NCBI GenBank assembly: GCA_029207755.1
Contig: JARCOQ010000004.1
Coordinates: 36,615,685-36,679,684 of the forward strand
DNA length: 64,000 nt
Origin: Chamaea fasciata
Taxonomy: Eukaryota; Chordata; Aves; Passeriformes; Sylviidae
Reading direction: 5' to 3'
In this document: positions 14,561 through 25,790 of the stretch, one piece after another
How the letters are laid out: each line of letters begins with the position of its first letter
How positions within the stretch are numbered: position 1 is the stretch's first letter
The notes under the pieces: generated by a model
Databases searched by the model: none
Seen by the model: only the letters and a program-made list of their open reading frames with translations
What the model was told of the DNA's origin: nothing
Position numbers and translations under genes: made by a program

Positions 14561-15050
14561 TTTTCCCTTGTCAAACCAAAAACCTCAGTCACTACTTTGG
14601 AGCTGGCAGTCTCTATCTAAATAAAAAGTAGGCTGTAAACTACAAAATGGTAGTAACGGTAACTCAGTAAGTAGCTGACATGCTGGTTTCAATCTGCCAT
14701 GTTTCTGTCTTGGAAGAAAAATAGAACTTCATAGCATTTTGATCTGCTCCCAGGTACTGGAAGTGCCGTGAATAATGCTGACAGGGATGCCTCCAAACCT
14801 GCAGAACTTGTTTTCAAATGTTCTAAAATAGTACTTTTCTTGTAAGCCACAGATGCCTACACAAACTCTGAAAAATACTCTCCAATTACAAATTACTTGA
14901 ATATTTGGAGCAATCACGTGCAAAGTATTCAAGTTCTTGTCTTTCCCAGTTACATTTACAAAATCATTGTTTAGAGTGGAAATTATCTTTAAGATCATCT
15001 CTATACTGTGAAAATGTCAGTTTCCAGGTGAATGTGGTTTATGGGATGTT
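14561..15050. other. Intronic DNA, nothing recognised
   Basis: About 490 bases between an LTR fragment and a CR1. No features recognised. Confidence 0.4.
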
Positions 15051-17545
15051 TTCACAGTATGACCAAATTGTTAGGGTTGGAAGAGACCTCTGGAGACCAT
15101 GTAGTACCTCTGCCAAGGCAGACTCAATTCCAGGTGGGTCCTGGCCTTCTTCCTTACACCCATGCAATGTTCCTATAGTCCTCCCACATAGTCCATTCCC
15201 TTTTCTACATCCCATAAATTTATTTCTTGCATTTGCAATTTACTAGGAGCTTCCTGACCTATGAAGGTATCCTGCCATCTTTGACTGATTGATCAAGAGG
15301 ATACACTGATTTTCAACCCGGAGGAAGTGATGTATAAATACTTATCAGCTCTTTTGGACTCCCTTCTCTCCTAGAGGTCTATCCCATGGGATTCCTCTAA
15401 GTAGGTCTTTGAAGAGGGCAAAGTTGGCCTCTCTGGAAGGTCCTAGTCCCTTTGCTTCCTCCATGCAGTATCCTGAATTCCACCATCTCATGGTCACTTA
15501 TAGACAAGGCTAATCTTTTCACTGTCAACCAGTTCCTTCTGGTTTGTTAGTACAAGGTCCAGCAACACACCTCTCCTCTTTGGCTCCTCCTCCATTTGCA
15601 CCAAAAAAGTTACTTCAATGGTCTGGAGTAATTTCCTGGACTGTGTGTTCCAAGCCACATCATCCCTCCAGCAAATATCAGGGTGGCTGAAGCTCCCCAG
15701 GAGAAACTGTGATCACTGTTATTGCCAGCTGCTCATAGAAAGCCCATCAGCTTACTCCTCCTGATCAGGTGTCCTACAGCAAACACCCACAACAATGTCA
15801 CCCATATTAGCCTGCCCCTTAACTCCTACCATAAACTCTCAGATCACTCACTTGTCCCTGGTGTCTTGGTTTAGGAAGACAGGTATCTGCTAGGTAAAAT
15901 TACAATCAGAGGCTCTTTGGCAAAGATTTGGGAAATAGGAATAGCAGTTCTTTACTAGTATGTAATACAAAGCAAACAAACACAAAAAAAAAACCTCCCC
16001 CCCCCCCACCAAACAACTACAGCATTAATGACAAACGACAACAGTACCAAGAACCTTGAGGGCTTTGTTTCACAAAACCCAGGGCAGTTTGGTTTCGGTG
16101 TCCCTGCAGGATCCTCAGAGCACCAAGCTGGAACAGTGGAAAAGTCCCGGGCTGGTAGCTGGGATGGCAGGGTGTCCCGGCAGGCAGGGGCAGGATGTCC
16201 CGGCAGCGCAGGGGGTGCAGGGTCACGCTGCAGCAAGAGGAGCAGCGCCGAAGGAGCCGAAGGCGAGGCAGAAAAGCGGCCCAGCTTCTGCGAGTGGCAG
16301 AGAAAAACTCAGGATTCAGGTCGAACCGGTGATAGTAGATTTCCCAGGACTGGATCCCTTTGGCCACAGTGAAACTCCTCCAGCCAGCAACAGCCGTTCT
16401 CCGCTCGGCGTGCTTTGCGGCGGCTGAGCTCCTCGAGGAGCGGCAGACACGCGTCTCCCCGAACGCCGGAAGCAGAAAAGCACGCAGCTGCCTCAAGCTT
16501 TGTCTTTTACCTGCGTTATCTCCCCCTTCCACCTTTTGTCCACCTCTTTGTTTCAGTTAAGTACTCTCAAGTATCCAACACTTGGTCTCCTTGGTAACTT
16601 GTAGGGAAAAAATTCTTTAGAGAAAGAAGGAACAAACCTAACCCCCAACACCTGGGTAGAGCTCAATGTGCCCTAGTTGCTCTCTCACTTAAAGAGCAAA
16701 TCCACCACTTCACCAGTCTGACTAGTCCTTTCTAAAAGTACATAGCTATCTATGACAATATTTCAGTTGTGTGAGTCATCCAACCATGTCTCAGTAACTG
16801 CAATGAGATCCCAGCCTTTCTACCACACATAGATTTCTAGATCTTGTTTACTGCCCATGCTGTGTGCATGCGTATACAGGAACTTCAGAGAGGTAAGCAT
16901 GCAGCCAAGTTCTCTAGAAGGTATGTAAGAGGATTCACCATAACCATAGGCATCCTTGATATGTTTAGCCCTATGACCCTCATCTTGAGAGACAGTCAAG
17001 AAATATTTGTCACTGCCCTGGTTTGTATGACCTACTCCCCAGGAGAAAGCAAGGGCATGAGCAGTACCACTTTGGATCCCACCTCCCAAGACCTTCAGTT
17101 TAAAGCCCATCTCACCAAATTGGCCAACCTGCTGCCAAAGATTCCCTTGCCCTTTTCAGACAGGTGGATCCTACACCTCCTTAACAGGCCACAATCATTA
17201 ACACACAACGCACTGTCATAAAAGACAAAACCTTCCAGGTGGTGCCAGCCACGGAACGAGATGATGATCTGCATTGTTTATCTATTTTTGGCTGACCCTA
17301 TTTCTCTAACCAGGAGGATAGATGAGGACATGACTTAGGGACCAATATTTTTCACCTGCCTCACCAGGGCTTTATAGCCTTCTTTGATCCTACCTATTTT
17401 TTGGCTTGCAGCATCATTTGTACCCACATAAAAAGTAATAGCAGGGAGTAGTCTATGCTCTTGACAGTCTGGGGTACCCTCTTGGCATGAGCTGCCTAGG
17501 AAGGTGGTGGAGTCACTGTCCCTATATTCCACAGCATGCCCAATA
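15051..17545 (-). mobile_element. CR1 LINE retaining ORF1 esterase and endonuclease regions, split by an LTR
   Basis: Read on the minus strand from right to left. At 17532-17335 there is an ORF1 SGNH-esterase segment with the FYVGTNDAASQ block. At about 16870 comes the start of ORF2 endonuclease (YTHAHSMGSKQDLE). Endonuclease sequence continues from about 16.85 to 15.3 kb, including the stretch that encodes the CR1-typical region around 15480-15800. The reverse transcriptase is absent: at about 15.3 kb the element passes to a 3' UTR-like end (15051-15130, 'agggttggaagagacctctg'). The body is interrupted at 15862-16650 by a solo LTR. Several stops and frameshifts show it is dead. The internal deletion of RT could instead be a junction of two fragments. 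Confidence 0.8.
15862..16650 (-). mobile_element. Solo LTR (ERVL-like, 5-bp target duplication), nested in CR1
   Basis: A 789-bp block with TG...CA ends when read on the minus strand (TGTTGGGGGTTAGG at the right, CCAAGACA at the left). It is flanked by CCTGG on both sides (15857-15861 and 16651-16655). CR1 endonuclease sequence resumes in register after the right duplication, which proves insertion into the CR1. An AGTAAA-type poly(A) signal followed by a U5-like part lies at the left. A second copy in the opposite orientation is at 43343-44135. The internal part is GC-rich with long open frames on both strands, none recognised. A poly(C) run near 15998-16009 corresponds to the poly(G) of the other copy. 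Confidence 0.9.
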
Positions 17546-18310
17546 AATAATGATGGTTGTCTTTGCCCCTCCTTTTGCCATTTACGTATTTATAAAAACA
17601 TTTTTTATTATCCTTTCAGAGAAGTGGCAAAATTAGGTTATAGTTGGGCTTTTATCTCTCTAATTTTCTTCCTACATGACCTAGTGACATCCTTAAATAT
17701 TCCCTGAATTTCTGCCCCTTTTTCCAAAGGTGATACACCCTCCTTTTCTCTCTTAATTCTTTCAAAATATTATCAGATCAGTCATCTTCCCTGTCAGGTC
17801 ATCTTTCAGCACATAGGAATAGTCTGCCTCTGTGCCTTCAAGATTTCTTTCATGAAGTATGTCCATTCTTCCTGGACCCCCCCTTTGTCTATGAGGGCTG
17901 TTTCCCAAGGTACTCTCTGAATCATTCTGTTGAAAAGTCCGCACTTCAGGAGTCCAGAGTGAAACTTTTGTTGATGCTCCTCCTTATTTCACCAAATATT
18001 AAGAACTCTGTTATTTCATGGTCACTGTGCCCCAGATGGCCTCTGACCACCACATCTCCCACCAGCTCCTCTCTGTTTGCAAACAGCAGGTCTAGCAGAG
18101 CCCCACCCCTGGCAGGCCCCACCTGTGACAAGAAGCTCTCCTCCATACACTCCAAGAACCTCCTAGACTGACTCTTTTCAACTGTGTTGAGTTCCCAGCA
18201 GATATCTGGAAGGTTAAATCTCCTGCAAGAACAAGGACTGGTGATCTTGAAACATCCTCCAGCTGCTTATACAATAATTCATTCATCTCTTTATCCTGGT
18301 TGGATTGAAC
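17546..18310 (-). mobile_element. Second CR1-type LINE fragment (endonuclease part)
   Basis: The minus-strand frame at 18155-17946 carries the CR1 endonuclease end (ALLDLLFANREELVGDVVV, then GCSDHE-like LGHSDHE). It continues at 17944-17762 with HERNLEGTEADYSYVLKDDL. It lies upstream (right) of the ORF1 part of the neighbouring CR1, so it belongs to a separate and more diverged insertion. The stretch at 17546-17760 is degenerate. Confidence 0.75.
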
Positions 18311-21286
18311 TTGTGTTTAAATCCACAAATTACACATTTTACAAGTCAAATTTAAAATAATGTAAGTATGAAGAGGAGGTAATTACTCACTGAAGCATCT
18401 AGGCTCAGCTTTTCACATATCTTACTTAATTAGCTGCCACTATAAATATAAATTCCACATATGAGAATTACATTCAACATCCCTCTAGTCAAAGTATTGC
18501 AGGAGGTCCAATTGAAAAAAAAAAAATCAGATCACTGAACTTAATGAGTTTGCTGCTGATACTGGCAACATTTGCTCTCTGGCATTTAATCGTGGTACTA
18601 CCAGTAACAGTGACCCTAAAATTTTGATCAGGCACAATAAATTAATTTAACATAAACCAAGCAGTGAGATTAAAAACCATTGTGGGAGACTGAATCTGTC
18701 AAAAGCATGATCGAGCAACTAGAATACTCATGATTCAAAAACTAAAACAACACCATCACTAAATTCAGAATGTGATGTTACACACACATTTAATTTTTAC
18801 ATGAACTAACTTTGCAACTCAGTTAAACTGTGCAGAGATTACAGCTCCATTTAATGGAAAAAAGAAACTTTTTAAGTACAGGGTTCTTAATTTGTTTCGC
18901 TCTAGTGCGACTTAGTGACTTTTGATTAAAAGAACACTGCTGAACACAGAGCTTTTTGACTATGGAAAGATACAAGTAGCTGAAAAAGAAATTGAAAAAA
19001 AATAGGCCATTAGATTTTAGTCTTTACTTCAAATCCTAATGAAAAAAACAGTAAGTAATTTTCTCTAATATTTATTTCTTCTCTGACTTCAGTGCCCATA
19101 CTCTTCCAGACAACTTCAACAACTACTTCAATCATCACTTAAACATAGAAAGTTTATAATGGTATGCTATAAACATTTTTTAAGAAAGGTTTTTTAAAAT
19201 ATGGTTTCTATATTATTTAAAAAATCTGATTTCCCTAGACAGTAAAAGGCAGAGGGCATTATTTAAGGAAGACTGTCTGAAAAATCTCATATTCACCGGT
19301 GACTACTACACAAATACAACTTGAATTACACCAGTACTGAAAACATGAAGTTTCTATAGCTCATTTATTCTGTATAGAAACGTGTATAATTTCTACAGAA
19401 ATCAGCTAACCTTGTAAATTATATTGCCAATCCATCAAGTTCACATGGCAGAGTAGGTACAGTTTTATATCCATTAGGGATTCACTTTAAAAACTGACAA
19501 TTCGGCACAGTCTGTACTCAGCGTAACAGGACAAGTTAGAATAAAAATTGATTCATTCAGAGAGGCAAGTTCAAGTCAGTGAGGATAAAAAATACTGACA
19601 CGACAGCAATAAAAGAACACTCAATTTTTTCCAGTATCTGTCTTAGAACTCAATTAGCCCATCTATTTTGTTTCAACACTGGTCTCTTGAGCATTAAACA
19701 CTAAAATGAAAATTAAAATGTTTCTTCTATCTAAAGAATTATAAATCTTCTATTTAAAGAGAAACATTTAAATCACGATGGTCACAATTGTGAAATACCT
19801 GGAATCAAATAGAAATTTCCACACACCTGCACAAAGTTCTTGGAAACAAAATGCTTGCTTCAGAAGGACTGACCAAGGGACAACAAAGGACAAAAATTAT
19901 GCTTTGCTAATTGGCCAAACCCAAAGTTGTTCCATTATAGCAAAGAGGAACAAAGAAATGAAAGCAACAGAGCAAAGTCAAATGGATGTATTTGAAAATG
20001 TAACTGGCAGCCCAGAACTCAACTTCTTTTTCACTTAAAACCTCCAGATACATACAAAGAACAGAATAATTTGCAGTTTCAGCTAGACAGGAAGTTCCAA
20101 CCCCTCCAAGATGGCAATGGAGATGACGCAAAAGAGACAGGCTTCATCTGCTGCACTTCTTAGCAAAGTTTAAAAATTTCATTTTGGCTTGAACTGATTT
20201 TTGGCCATCATGTTCAACTATCTGTCTGTTTAGAAAGAACACATTGGGAGGTCCTGCATTACCTTTACATATGCAGCTTATCATATTGCGGTCCTAAGCT
20301 TTTCTCATTTATTTCTCAAAATAGGTGAAGAGGAGTGATCTAGCAAATAGCGTAAAATTGTGATTCAGAGAGCACCTATCAGCCAGATGCTCTGTGTAAT
20401 GCAGTAATATATATTCTCTAAAAGAGTGACTGTTTTAGAACATTGTGGAAGATAATATGAGGAGCAGTATAACGTACTGCATCAGGAGTCCTCAGCTCAA
20501 CCATGCACTTCATGAATATCCTCCAGTAAGAACACATAAGTTCAGTTTGCCCTTACCTGACAGTAATGAGGAAAATGACAGACACAGTGATGCAGCACCT
20601 GAACTGGTGAAGCACCAGGATACGTGTAGCAGGATACATGCTTCAGGACCAGCCTTCCACCCTCACAACCAAAACTGCCCATCTTGGGAGTGTATTTGCA
20701 ATCTGTTCTTTTTCAAAAAAAGTCATGGACAAGCTATGATGATTATTTTTAGTAATTTGTAGTAAAATTAAATTTGGAGCAAAAATAAATAGGAATGTGA
20801 AGAATTTAAATATGAAGAAGATTCATTTTTAAAATAGCAGAAGAGTTCCCTGACAGGAAATCTATTCTAGAATATTTTCTAATAAGCCAGTCTTGGTGAA
20901 CAAAAGTATTTAAGAAATAATTTGAATACAACATTTTAGACAGCTTCTGTGGAATAGTTTCTTGAGAAACAACATGCAAAGAGCTGTGCAAATTAAGTAT
21001 TTTGAGGGCATAAAAGAGGTGAGACAGGAGCCTATTCTCCATAGGTGTATTAGCTAAATCCATGAAGCAGTAGATGCACTTCAGCTTTGCAGTGCTGTTC
21101 TGCAGCACTTCTGCCAGAATTTGGCAAAGAAAGATAATATTCCCTAAATTATACAATACCTAATCCTAATACGTAATCACAGCAGAAAAACACTTTTGTA
21201 TAAATATGTTTATGAATATTTTTCCATCTCTTAGCATGATCTGGAAAATGACAGAAGACCTGCAACTGGCAGGAAGCAGAAGCATC
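18311..21286. other. Intronic DNA, nothing recognised
   Basis: AT-rich sequence with only short, chance-like open frames (up to 116 residues). No transposon or exon was recognised. Confidence 0.45.
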
Positions 21287-21292
21287 CCTACC

Positions 21293-21791
21293 TGTTGTGG
21301 TGTGAAATTATTAATTTGTAATTTTATGTAGAATGGTTTGGTCCAGATTACCCCAGATTCTAACCCCTTTGGTTTTTCCCTAGTTGTGGGTCCTCTCCAT
21401 CTCCCTGCAACCCTGCCCAGACTCTGGTGAGGGGCTGGGGTGATTGGTAGAGCCTATGACTTCTCGGCCCTGTATTATGTATCAGATGCCCTGTGTATTG
21501 TCTTTCTGTCTTGGTAACTCCCACCCCACCTGGTATTGGTCCTGGGTTAATCCCTGCTTCCACACCCCTGGTCCTTAAGCTGAGGGAGAGCCCAGAGGAG
21601 TCACTTTTCATGTGGCCAGCTGGCAGCAGTAAACCTATCTTGTCACCCACGTGAGAGTCTGCCTTTCTTCCATGCTGAAGCCATGTTTCTACCTGAGGGC
21701 CAGGACCCACATAGCAAGAAGGTACCAGAGCTATACTAGTGAATGTGTGTTCCAGACCGAGCTAGCCGTTGCAGCTCCGAGCACCGCAATA
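21293..21791 (+). mobile_element. Solo LTR with perfect 6-bp target duplication
   Basis: A 499-bp block starting TGTTGTGG and ending GCAATA, flanked by CCTACC at 21287-21292 and 21792-21797. The final TA in place of CA fits a single C-to-T change. An AGTAAA poly(A) signal lies at 21628-21633, followed by a U5-like region, giving plus orientation. A 6-bp duplication is typical of beta/alpha-retrovirus-related (ERVK) elements. No internal retroviral sequence remains. Confidence 0.8.
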
Positions 21792-21797
21792 CCTACC

Positions 21798-23140
21798 TTT
21801 AAGCAGCAAAGCGTTTTGGCAAAAGAGATGACCAGTTCATGGGACAAGTGCAGATCAATACATTCTCAAATCACTATGTTCTCTCCATTTAACATTCAAT
21901 TTTTTAAAAAGCAGAGTATCTTCCATTCCATGGAGGTTCTATTTTAGACAACGGATTGATGTCCCATATGATTTGCCAAGTAGCCATCGATATAGCCTAC
22001 ACGACAACGTTCTCTCCACTTTCACATTTCGTGATGAGCACATCTGACTCCTGCATCTCACTTGCTCTACTTATTTCTTCTATATTCTCCTCTACTAAGA
22101 ACATTCTACTATTCTGTTAAGTTCATTTGATAACTAAACAATGACATTATTAGATAATTTCATTGTGAATGATGACAATTATGTGAATGATTATTAGGAG
22201 AAACTGGATCATAATAATAGATATGGGCATTTCAGATTACTGCACTTTGACAAAGGCTTCATCTGACTGGACTGCTGCCTCTGAAAGTACTGTCCCTCAG
22301 ACACACCAGAAGTGCCCCTGGATCTCTGTACAGATGCAAGAGACAAAAGGTGACACACCTGATGTCTGAGTTGCCCTCTGGGGAAGAGGGGCACTCAAAA
22401 CCATCCTCTGAAGTTGCTCAGTGAAATAAGCAGAGAGCAATTTTCCCAGGCTATCCGTTGTATCAACAATGTTTACTGGCAAGGCAACACAGACTCCACA
22501 GGCTGAGAAATGTCACCAGGAAAGTTTGTAGTCCTCAAGACCAAACAAAAATTGGTCAAGCTTCTAGTACTGCCAGAACCCACCTTCAAAAATGTACCCT
22601 CATCTCACTTTATGGTTTTCATATATGATGAGTATTTTTACCAACATAAATGAATCTCTATTCCTCCTGCCCTGCCCCCTTAAAATTTCTAGCAAAATAC
22701 TAGGCTTTTTTGAATACTCAGTAATAAGTTGCTGGTTTTGATATTGAATTACTTCATGATTTTTTTAAAAATATGCTAGATCTCAGAAGCTCTGATTTCA
22801 TATCCAAGTTTCAAAGACCCCATACACTGCCATGTACAAGCAACTCATCTGCAGCTGTTTAAGTACCAAATATATCAGTCACTAAACATAAGATCAGTTT
22901 ATGTCATATACAACTTTCCTGTTCCCAATCTAATAGGTTCAGTTAGCAACCAGAACAATTTACGGCCCACATTTCTTTTCCACATTAACTTATTTGAATA
23001 TTCCTTTATCTTAGATATGGAAAATAGCAATGGATTCAATCTCCCCCATTTTTTTTGTAGTGAGCATTTTTTATATATTTGGTAATTTTCCTGTTTAACA
23101 CAAAAGGACAGACAAACACCCTGGTTTGATACTGCAAACA
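21798..23140. other. Intronic DNA, nothing recognised
   Basis: A mixed AT-rich stretch; the moderately GC part at 22250-22500 has only 60-residue open frames on both strands. No recognised feature. Confidence 0.45.
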
Positions 23141-25790
23141 TCACATAATCAGAGAATCACAGAATAAGCTGATTTGAAAGGGTCATATAAGGATCGAGTC
23201 CAAGTCCTGGCCCAGTACAGAACCATATTCAAGTCACACCATACACCTGAGAGCATTGTCCAAATGCTCCCTGAACTCTGTCAGGCTTGATGCTGTGACC
23301 ACTTCCCTGGGGAGCCTGTTCCAGCGCCCAACTACCCTCTGGGTGAAGAACCTTTTTCTAATATCCAACCTAGACCCTCCCTGATGTAAGCTCAGGCCAT
23401 TCCCTCAAGTCCTGTCACTGGTCACCAGAGAGAAAAGATCAGTGCTTGCACATCCTCTTCCGCACAGAAGGAAATTGTAACTATCTCTTTTTCTCTAGGC
23501 TGAGCAGACCAAGTGACCTCAGCTGCTCCTCATACAGCTTCCCCTCAAGGCCATTCACCCATCTTTGTTGCCTTCCTTTGGACATTCTCTAAAACTTTTT
23601 ACCTTTCTTATATTGTGGCACACAAAACTGCCCCCAGCACTGAGGTGAGCTTGCCCCAGCTGAGAGCAGAGTGGGACAATCCCCTCCCTTGCCCGGCTGG
23701 CCATGCTGGGCCTGATGCCCCCAGGACATGCTTGGCCCTCCTGACTGCCAGGGCACTGCTGGCTCATGTTCAACTTGCCAGGTCCAGGATCCCCAGGTCC
23801 CTTTTCACAGTGATGCTTTCCAGCCTTGCATTCCCCATTCTGTCCATACATCCAGAGCTGCCCCACCCCAGTGCAGAATCTGGCACTTTCCCTTGTTGAA
23901 TTTCATAAGGTTGAAGATTGCTCAGCACTGTAATTTGCTGAGGACCCTCTGCAAGGCCTCCTTGCCTTTGACGGAGTCAACAGCTCCTCTCAGTTTTATA
24001 TCATTCGTGAACTTGCTTAGCACCCTTCCAGTCCTGCACTCAGGCTGTGTATGAAGATGCTGTAGAACACACGACCAAGACTGGAGCCCTGTGGAACCCC
24101 ACTGATGACATCTCACTAGTCTGATGTCACCCCATTCACTATCACCCTTTGTGCCTGAGCCAGTTGCTCACCCACCCCCTGTGTTTATCCAGTTGTGTGC
24201 TGCACATTTTATCCACAAGGGTACTGAGAGACACACTATTGAAAGATTTTCTGAAATCCAAAAAGAGTGCATCCACTGGCTTTCCTTGATCAAGGGAACC
24301 CATAAGGTGGGCAACTTTGTCATAAAAAGAAATCAGGTTTGATAAGCAGGACTTTCCACTCATGAAGCTGTGCTGGCCCTAACTGGTGACTGCATTGTCT
24401 TTCTGGTGTATTTCAGTATCTCCCAGAATAATCTCTCCATAACTTCACCAGGTACTGAAGTGAGACTGGCAGGCCTGTAGTTTCTGGGGTTCTTCTTGTC
24501 TTTCTTGGAAATCAGGACAACATTCACCATTCACCCAGTCAGCTGGGACCTCTCTAGATTTCCAAGACCAGTCAAAAATCAAGAGAGGTTTTGCAGTGCC
24601 ATCAGCTAATTCTTTAAGCACTCCTGGATTAATCCCATCAGGCCCCATAGACTTGTAGGGATTCAGCTGGAATAGCAGATCCCACACCTTTCCTGGGTCA
24701 ACTAAGAATTGATCATTATCATAGACATGATCCTTCAGGTCAGGGCAGAGACCCTCTTGTTCCACCATTTGTGTTGAAGATGGAGACAGAGACTACATTA
24801 AACACCTCTGCTTTGCCCATGTCCCTGTTTGTGAGGTGACAAACATTGTAACAAGTCAATGCTATTTTATACACTGCTTATTGACAATATACTTGAAAAA
24901 GTCTTTTTATTTTCCCCCACAGTTCTGGACAGCTTCAGCTCCAATGGAGCTTTGATCACACAGATTTTCTTCCTAGAGTTGCAAGCAGCATCTCTGTTTT
25001 CTTCCCACATCACCTGACCTTGCTTCCACTGGGCATATACTTCCCTTTCTTGCCTTATTTCCAAGACAAGATTCCTGTTCAGCCAGGCAGGATTTCTGTC
25101 CTTCCTGCTTGACTGTCAATACTTGGGAATTGCTTCTCCTGTGCCCTTTGGAGATGATATTTAAAAAACGACCAGCACTGATGGATCCCAGCACCTGCAA
25201 AAACATTCTTCCAGGGGATCTTATTAATTCCCTGAGCAGCCTGAAGTCTGCTCTCCTCACAACCAGAGTTGCGGTTTTCCTGGCACTTTTCCTCCTATTA
25301 ACAGAGATTTTAAACTTGATCACTTTGTGGTCCCTGTGGCCAAGACAGCTGCCAATCTCCATTTCACTCATGACATCCACTCTGTTGTCAAGCAGTAGAT
25401 CAAAGAGGGCAACTTTCCAAGTTGGCTCCCTAAGGATCTGTTCCATAAAGTAGTATTACAAGTTTTTTTAGGAATCCTCTGACCAGGGTAGTACCAGCTA
25501 TGTGGTACCCAGTTAACTTCTGCCAAGTCAAAATCCCCCATAAGGACAAGGGCAGTTGACTTGGAAGCGTCCCTTCATTTCTCAAATAATAATTCATCAG
25601 TATCATCATCCTGGCCAGGAGGTCTACAGTAGACTCTCACGATGACATCAACATTATTTGTTTGCCCCTTGATTCCAGAAGCTCTCAACTGTTCCACTGC
25701 CAACTGTGAGCTCCATACATCCTAACCCTTCTATTACAGACACATCTCCACCTCTCTCCAGGAAAACTAATTTTAGCTAAAGAAGCACTC
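23141..25790 (-). mobile_element. CR1 LINE, 5'-truncated, with endonuclease, reverse transcriptase and 3' UTR
   Basis: This is the longest CR1 in the window. Read on the minus strand: endonuclease C-terminal half (25446-24973, with FDLLLDNRVDVMSE and GHRDHKVIKFKI), then reverse transcriptase N-terminal part (24768-24445, with LNPYKSMGPDGINPGVLKEL), then the central RT part (24363-24142, with VDALFLDFRKSFNSVS). Next comes the catalytic-loop region (24116-23922), where the usual FADD reads FTND, so a catalytic aspartate pair is lost. Finally there is a CR1 3' UTR ending at about 23141 with 'agagaatcacagaataagct'. Frameshifts separate the blocks. The element is a fossil, sense to MCTP1. Confidence 0.93.

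Noticed and set aside
23513..24054. Plus-strand frames of 128 and 108 residues
   Set aside because: Antisense to the CR1 3' UTR and RT; repeat-derived.
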